Source: Verrucomicrobiaceae bacterium (GTDB lineage Bacteria > Verrucomicrobiota > Verrucomicrobiia > Verrucomicrobiales > Verrucomicrobiaceae). From it: a stretch of 64,000 bases of DNA. The stretch spans positions 434,001 through 498,000 of the forward strand of contig JAEUHM010000041.1 of NCBI GenBank assembly GCA_016795485.1, written 5' to 3'. This document shows positions 60,326 through 64,000 of this stretch, in pieces (positions within the stretch are counted from its first letter, which is position 1; every line of letters begins with the position of its first letter). Made by a program: the position numbers and the translations under genes. The notes beneath the pieces are model-generated. The model had not been told where the DNA came from. It was given only the letters and a program-made list of their open reading frames with translations, and ran no database searches.

Positions 60326-62361
60326 GATCGGGAGGTGGAATCTGAAAACATCGGGAGCCGAACGGTCACTGTGGTGCCCTGCCCTTCTTCACTGTTCATG
60401 GCCAGCGTGCCGCCATGCAACGCCACACAACGCTGAACCACCACCAGCCCAAGACCGGTGCCCGGGCGATCCCCCACATTGCTCGCCCGCGAGAACGACG
60501 TAAAAAGGCGTGCCTGATCCGCAGATGGGATGCCGATGCCTCGATCCTGAATCAACAAAACAAGTGCCTCGCCCTCACGATAAGCTCGCACCGTTATTTC
60601 GGAGTGATCTGAGCTGTATTTCACGGCGTTCGATAGGAGATTGGCCAAGATGTGGCGAACTACGCCCTCATCTGTTAGGGCGAGCGGCAAGTCCGACTCA
60701 CATTCTAGCGCGACATGAACGCGTGCCTGAGCCGCCGCGTTCGCTTCCTGGACGAGTTTGGTGATCAATGATCCAATGTCGTGGTGTCGTGGTGAGAAGG
60801 CCACACGCCCGTCTTCTACACGGCCAAGCATCAACACCTCATCCACCATGCCCGCCAGATTCCGTGTATTTTCCACGATCATGCCAATCTGTTCTCCGCG
60901 CTGCTCGGCGCTCAATCGGTCCTGGTAGCGCCGCAACACATCGCTTGAGGACATGATCACTCCGAGCGGCGTGCGGAACTCATGAGAGACCAGGGAGACG
61001 AAGTCAGACTTCATGCGCGTGAGTTCTGTCTGCTGGGCGAGAGCCGCCTCCAGTTCCACCGTTCGCTCCGCCACCCGCCGCTCCAGATTGGCTTTCTCAT
61101 CCGTCACCTGATGCACCATCTGGTCAAAGGCCTGTGCCAAAATGCCAAGTTCATCCTCGCGATCCTTTGGCAGATGAACACGGCTGCCGCCGCTGGCGAG
61201 TGCACGCGTTGCACTAACAAGCTGATCAATCGGCTTGGCAATATTCCGGCTCATGATTTGCCCCAGCATCATCAGGCCGAGCACGAATGCCGGAATGGCA
61301 GTCCAGAGCACCCAGCGGGTCGTAGTGAATGCCTGAGCGTGCAGGATTGCACGTGGGATGGCAGCCAGATAAATCCAGTTCGGCCCCTTCAAGCGATGCC
61401 CCGCATAGTAGAGACCGCTAGCGGCATCATAGCCCGTGAAATCAGCCTCTTTGCGATCTTTGATCGCCGGAAAAAGTGTCGCCCACCCGACATCACCAGA
61501 AGTCAGCATCGTGAGTTTGCCGTTTGCCGCGTGGATCTCCTTCGTCTGCTTTGGGTTTGCAATGAGCAGCCCGTCATCACGAAAAATGACATGCTTCATC
61601 CCGAGATCAGCCGCGCGTTCGGTTTCCGTCACCAGATTGTTCACCAGCAGGTCATGCCCGAGATTCACTAGGTGCTCGCCGTCGATGTCCACCGGCATCA
61701 CCACCGACACCATGCAATACTCCGGCCCAACGGAATGAGCGCTCGTCCATACGATCTGGCGCTCTGGGTTGTTCTCCTTGATGCAACCAACCACCGTGGG
61801 GTCTTTCGTCGTCTCGAAGTCTGCCGGGAGATCGAATCCAGCCATCTCGGCATCAAAACCCGTGATCGTGCTGCCATCGAAGTTGTTTCCATAACAACTG
61901 CGGAAGCCGTGAGCCCAGCCAGGCTGAAACTTGCGGCACATGGCACCAAGCGCCACGAGCTTGCGCTTCAGCTTATCATCCACCACAACACCCTTTTTGA
62001 TCCAAAGCACCAGCCGATCGTAAGGAGCTTCCTTTGCAGGATGCCTAGCCCGCCAAGCACCGTCCGGGTACAGCACCATATCGTCGCTCCAGGATTCCAG
62101 TTCATCTGGCGTGTCAGCATCATCCCAGGCACGAAGGAATGCCTCCCGCATGAGATGAAGATTGCCAGGCACCTGGGCCAACTCTTTCTCCAGCCGCTCC
62201 ACACGCTCCCGGAGGAAGTGGCCCAAATGCTGAACTTCCCGCTGCTCCACTTCTCTGAAGACAAGGAAGTGGGAGATCGCCGTCATCACCACGAGGAGCA
62301 ATCCCACTCCGCTACCTAGCTTTACCAGGGTGCGTGTGGTCAGAGATCGAAGTGGGAGCAT
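60322..62361 (-). CDS. Membrane sensor histidine kinase with large periplasmic (Cache-like) sensor
   Basis: 679 aa from the ATG at 62361. Helix 1 is at about residues 10-33; a roughly 300-residue periplasmic domain (SWSDDMVLYPDGAWRARHP, VTETERAADLGMKHVIFRDD, GYDAASGLYYAGHRLKG) resembles a double-Cache sensor. Helix 2 is near 345-370, then HAMP and a coiled coil (EKANLERRVAERTVELEAAL). HisKA: FVSLVSHEFRTPLGVIMSSS (H460). HATPase: NLLSNAVKYSSD and GTGLGLVVVQRCV. The stop overlaps the response regulator start. Confidence 0.93.
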   Translation of the reverse strand: MLPLRSLTTRTLVKLGSGVGLLLVVMTAISHFLVFREVEQREVQHLGHFLRERVERLEKELAQVPGNLHLMREAFLRAWDDADTPDELESWSDDMVLYPDGAWRARHPAKEAPYDRLVLWIKKGVVVDDKLKRKLVALGAMCRKFQPGWAHGFRSCYGNNFDGSTITGFDAEMAGFDLPADFETTKDPTVVGCIKENNPERQIVWTSAHSVGPEYCMVSVVMPVDIDGEHLVNLGHDLLVNNLVTETERAADLGMKHVIFRDDGLLIANPKQTKEIHAANGKLTMLTSGDVGWATLFPAIKDRKEADFTGYDAASGLYYAGHRLKGPNWIYLAAIPRAILHAQAFTTTRWVLWTAIPAFVLGLMMLGQIMSRNIAKPIDQLVSATRALASGGSRVHLPKDREDELGILAQAFDQMVHQVTDEKANLERRVAERTVELEAALAQQTELTRMKSDFVSLVSHEFRTPLGVIMSSSDVLRRYQDRLSAEQRGEQIGMIVENTRNLAGMVDEVLMLGRVEDGRVAFSPRHHDIGSLITKLVQEANAAAQARVHVALECESDLPLALTDEGVVRHILANLLSNAVKYSSDHSEITVRAYREGEALVLLIQDRGIGIPSADQARLFTSFSRASNVGDRPGTGLGLVVVQRCVALHGGTLAMNSEEGQGTTVTVRLPMFSDSTSRS

Positions 62362-62469
62362 AGGGAGAGGAAAGCAGTCCAATCATTGCCTGCGGGTGTC
62401 AACCTTGCGCCCATCTGGCTGCCGTGCTAGAACCGACACCTAGCCCAAGCCAAGAAGTCACCGCTACCA

Positions 62470-63618
62470 ATGCCCGAACCATTTCTGCCATACGGACGCC
62501 AGTCCATCACCGATGCCGACATCCAGGCAGTCGTTGAGGTGTTGCGTTCCGATTTTCTGACTCAAGGGCCTGCGATCCCGAAGTTCGAGTCTGCGGTAGC
62601 CTCGTATTGCGGTGCTAAGCACGGCATCGCCATGTGCAATGGCACAGCGGTGCTTCATGCGGCAATGAAAGCACTCGGAGTGGGGCATGGCGACACGGTT
62701 TGGACCTCTCCGATCACATTCGTGGCCTCGGCAAACGCAGCCCGCTACTGTGGTGCCAAGGTGGACTTCGTGGACGTCGATCCTGGCACCATCAATCTGA
62801 GCGCGGATGCGCTTGAGGCGAAGTTAAGCACTGCCGAGCAACTTCCAAAGGTTGTGGTGCCAGTTCATTTCGCCGGCCAAAGCTGCGATATGCCGCGCAT
62901 CCACGCGCTGGGCCAAAAGTATGGCTTCAAGATCGTGGAAGACGCGGCTCACGCTCTCGGCGGGAGTTATTTAGATCAAAAAGTAGGCGGGTGCCGCTGG
63001 TCAGATGCGGTGACGCACAGTTTTCATCCGGTGAAGATCATCACAACCGGTGAAGGCGGCATGATCACGACCAACGACGACGAACTCGCCTGGCGAATGG
63101 CTACTTTCCGCACGCATGGCATCACGCGTGATGAGAAACGTATGGTGAGCGAGTCGGATGGACCCTGGTACTATCAGCAGATCGAGTTAGGCTACAACTA
63201 CCGCATGACCGACATCCAGGCGGCACTGGGCTTGAGTCAAATGAGCCGTTTGGAGCATTTTGCGGCACGCAGACGTGAGTTAGCGGCTTTGTATGATCGG
63301 GCTCTGGCGGGCTTGCCCGTCCGTCCTTTGAAGCGCGATCCACAAAGCATCAGCGGTTGGCATCTTTACATGATCCGCGTGGATGCAGCCCACCGCAGAC
63401 AGATTTTTGATGGCCTGCGAGCGCAAGGAATCGGAGTGAACGTCCACTACATCCCCGTGCATCTTCAGCCAGACTATCAGAAGCTTGGCTTCGTCTCGGG
63501 CATGTTCCCGGAGGCAGAAAAATACTACTCTGAGGCGATCACGCTGCCGCTGTTTCCAGGGATGACGGATGATGATGTCTTGCGGGTGAAACAGGCGCTG
63601 GAGAAGTGTTTGGTATGA
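62470..63618 (+). CDS. pseC: UDP-4-amino-4,6-dideoxy-N-acetyl-beta-L-altrosamine transaminase (PseC-like)
   Basis: 382 aa DegT/DnrJ/EryC1 aminotransferase. SDFLTQGPAIPKFESAVASY, NGTAVLHAAMKALG, VEDAAHALGGSY and SFHPVKIITTGEGGMITTND (PLP Lys K189) are the PseC-type signatures. It transfers an amino group to the 4-keto sugar in pseudaminic acid synthesis (surface glycans, flagellin modification). The ATG follows a 108-base gap from the divergent kinase. Its stop overlaps the next start (ATGA), marking an operon that runs off the window. Confidence 0.88.
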   Translation: MPEPFLPYGRQSITDADIQAVVEVLRSDFLTQGPAIPKFESAVASYCGAKHGIAMCNGTAVLHAAMKALGVGHGDTVWTSPITFVASANAARYCGAKVDFVDVDPGTINLSADALEAKLSTAEQLPKVVVPVHFAGQSCDMPRIHALGQKYGFKIVEDAAHALGGSYLDQKVGGCRWSDAVTHSFHPVKIITTGEGGMITTNDDELAWRMATFRTHGITRDEKRMVSESDGPWYYQQIELGYNYRMTDIQAALGLSQMSRLEHFAARRRELAALYDRALAGLPVRPLKRDPQSISGWHLYMIRVDAAHRRQIFDGLRAQGIGVNVHYIPVHLQPDYQKLGFVSGMFPEAEKYYSEAITLPLFPGMTDDDVLRVKQALEKCLV

Positions 63619-64000
63619 AACTGGACCTTACTGAGGAATCGCTACTGGAGTTGGTGGCCAAGCAGCTCTCCAACTTGTTTATCTACTCTGCTGAAACAGA
63701 GGAATCGATTCTGCGACAAGCGCTGAGCCAAGCTCTTGCTGATAGTGAAGTTTGTTTTATCCCAAACCCGAACAAATACTATTCAGACAACGGCACAGCT
63801 CGATTCAACCCCTTCCATTCGGGTCAGTACTGCGTCTTCCTCTACTATCTCTCCCGTGCGGCTGGGAAAATAGCCCCTGCACCGTCCAGCCTGGCCGACC
63901 GGATCTACTTTTTGAACAAGGCGCTGAATGGTTGTGATCTCTTCCATCAGATCGAACTGCCTGCCATTTTCCGGCTCGATCATCCTGTTGGCACCGTCAT
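63615..64000 (+). CDS. Start of a serine-acetyltransferase-like (left-handed beta-helix) protein, 3' end outside window
   Basis: 128 residues are visible from the ATG at 63615, which overlaps the pseC stop. The text runs MKLDLTEESLLELVAKQLSN ... YYLSRAAGKIAPAPSSLADR ... ALNGCDLFHQIELPAIFRLD, then HPVG. The LP..F.L.HPVGTV pattern directly precedes the hexapeptide repeats in CysE-like transferases. It probably acylates or forms part of the nonulosonic sugar pathway (inference). Truncated by the window end. Confidence 0.65.
   Translation, partial: MKLDLTEESLLELVAKQLSNLFIYSAETEESILRQALSQALADSEVCFIPNPNKYYSDNGTARFNPFHSGQYCVFLYYLSRAAGKIAPAPSSLADRIYFLNKALNGCDLFHQIELPAIFRLDHPVGTV

Overview
The window reads as a chromosomal segment of a free-living member of the Verrucomicrobiota (Prosthecobacter/Verrucomicrobium-like). 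This is an inference from gene content. It carries DUF1080 (3-keto-disaccharide hydrolase) proteins, a sulfatase, a planctomycete-type cytochrome c domain, sialate O-acetylesterase-like enzymes, a PL10-type pectate lyase, Tat-exported TIM-barrel and propeller proteins, and many secreted proteins of unknown function. I saw no rRNA, tRNA, CRISPR array, intact insertion sequence or prophage. Base composition is moderate overall, with several distinctly GC-rich genes between 24 and 37 kb.

Layout. 1-3.2 kb: an OmpR-type regulator (cut by the window edge), its histidine kinase and a PQQ-like propeller protein. 3.2-9.9 kb: a peptidoglycan amidase, a Na+/solute symporter, and a minus-strand amidohydrolase/SDR/SDR set with overlapping genes that looks like a small-molecule catabolic module, followed by an esterase. 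10-21 kb: envelope proteins, a YugP-type zinc protease, an NlpC/P60-like lipoprotein, queE, a TIM-barrel/DUF1080 pair, an MBOAT/SGNH acyl-transfer pair, an APH-like kinase, a PanB-like enzyme, a metallo-beta-lactamase-fold enzyme and a stand-alone heme domain. 21.7-23.7 kb: pyrG and a DUF971 gene. 23.7-24.1 kb: a frameshifted ATPase remnant. 24-38 kb: a secreted polysaccharide-degradation region (sulfatase, DUF1080, SASA-GDSL fusion, esterase, GH43-like, LamG-like, GH-like and pectate lyase genes), interrupted by an HNH nuclease gene. 38-44 kb: a kinase/NtrC-like pair (the regulator lacks the GAFTGA loop), a degenerate CPBP protein, an amino-acid permease and trpS. 44-47.5 kb: a TonB-dependent receptor and a Tat-exported NHL propeller.

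47.6-52 kb is the most unusual stretch. cdaA (c-di-AMP synthase) is followed by a 67-residue CdaR-like stub and then, further down, by glmM, as in the conserved cdaA-cdaR-glmM order. The space between stub and glmM holds a REP-like palindrome and an exported caspase/formylglycine-generating-enzyme-fold (FGE) fusion. The C-terminus of that fusion resembles variable regions of diversity-generating retroelement targets; no reverse transcriptase or template repeat is visible in the window. 52-59.6 kb: a large exported FG-GAP-like protein and a tightly overlapping six-gene operon of uncharacterised membrane proteins and lipoproteins. 59.7-62.4 kb: a LuxR-type regulator with a large sensor kinase. 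62.5-64 kb: pseC and the start of an acyltransferase-like gene, probably the beginning of a surface-sugar (pseudaminic-acid-type) locus continuing beyond the window.

Functions come from motif recognition only. No database search was possible, and GC statements are visual estimates.
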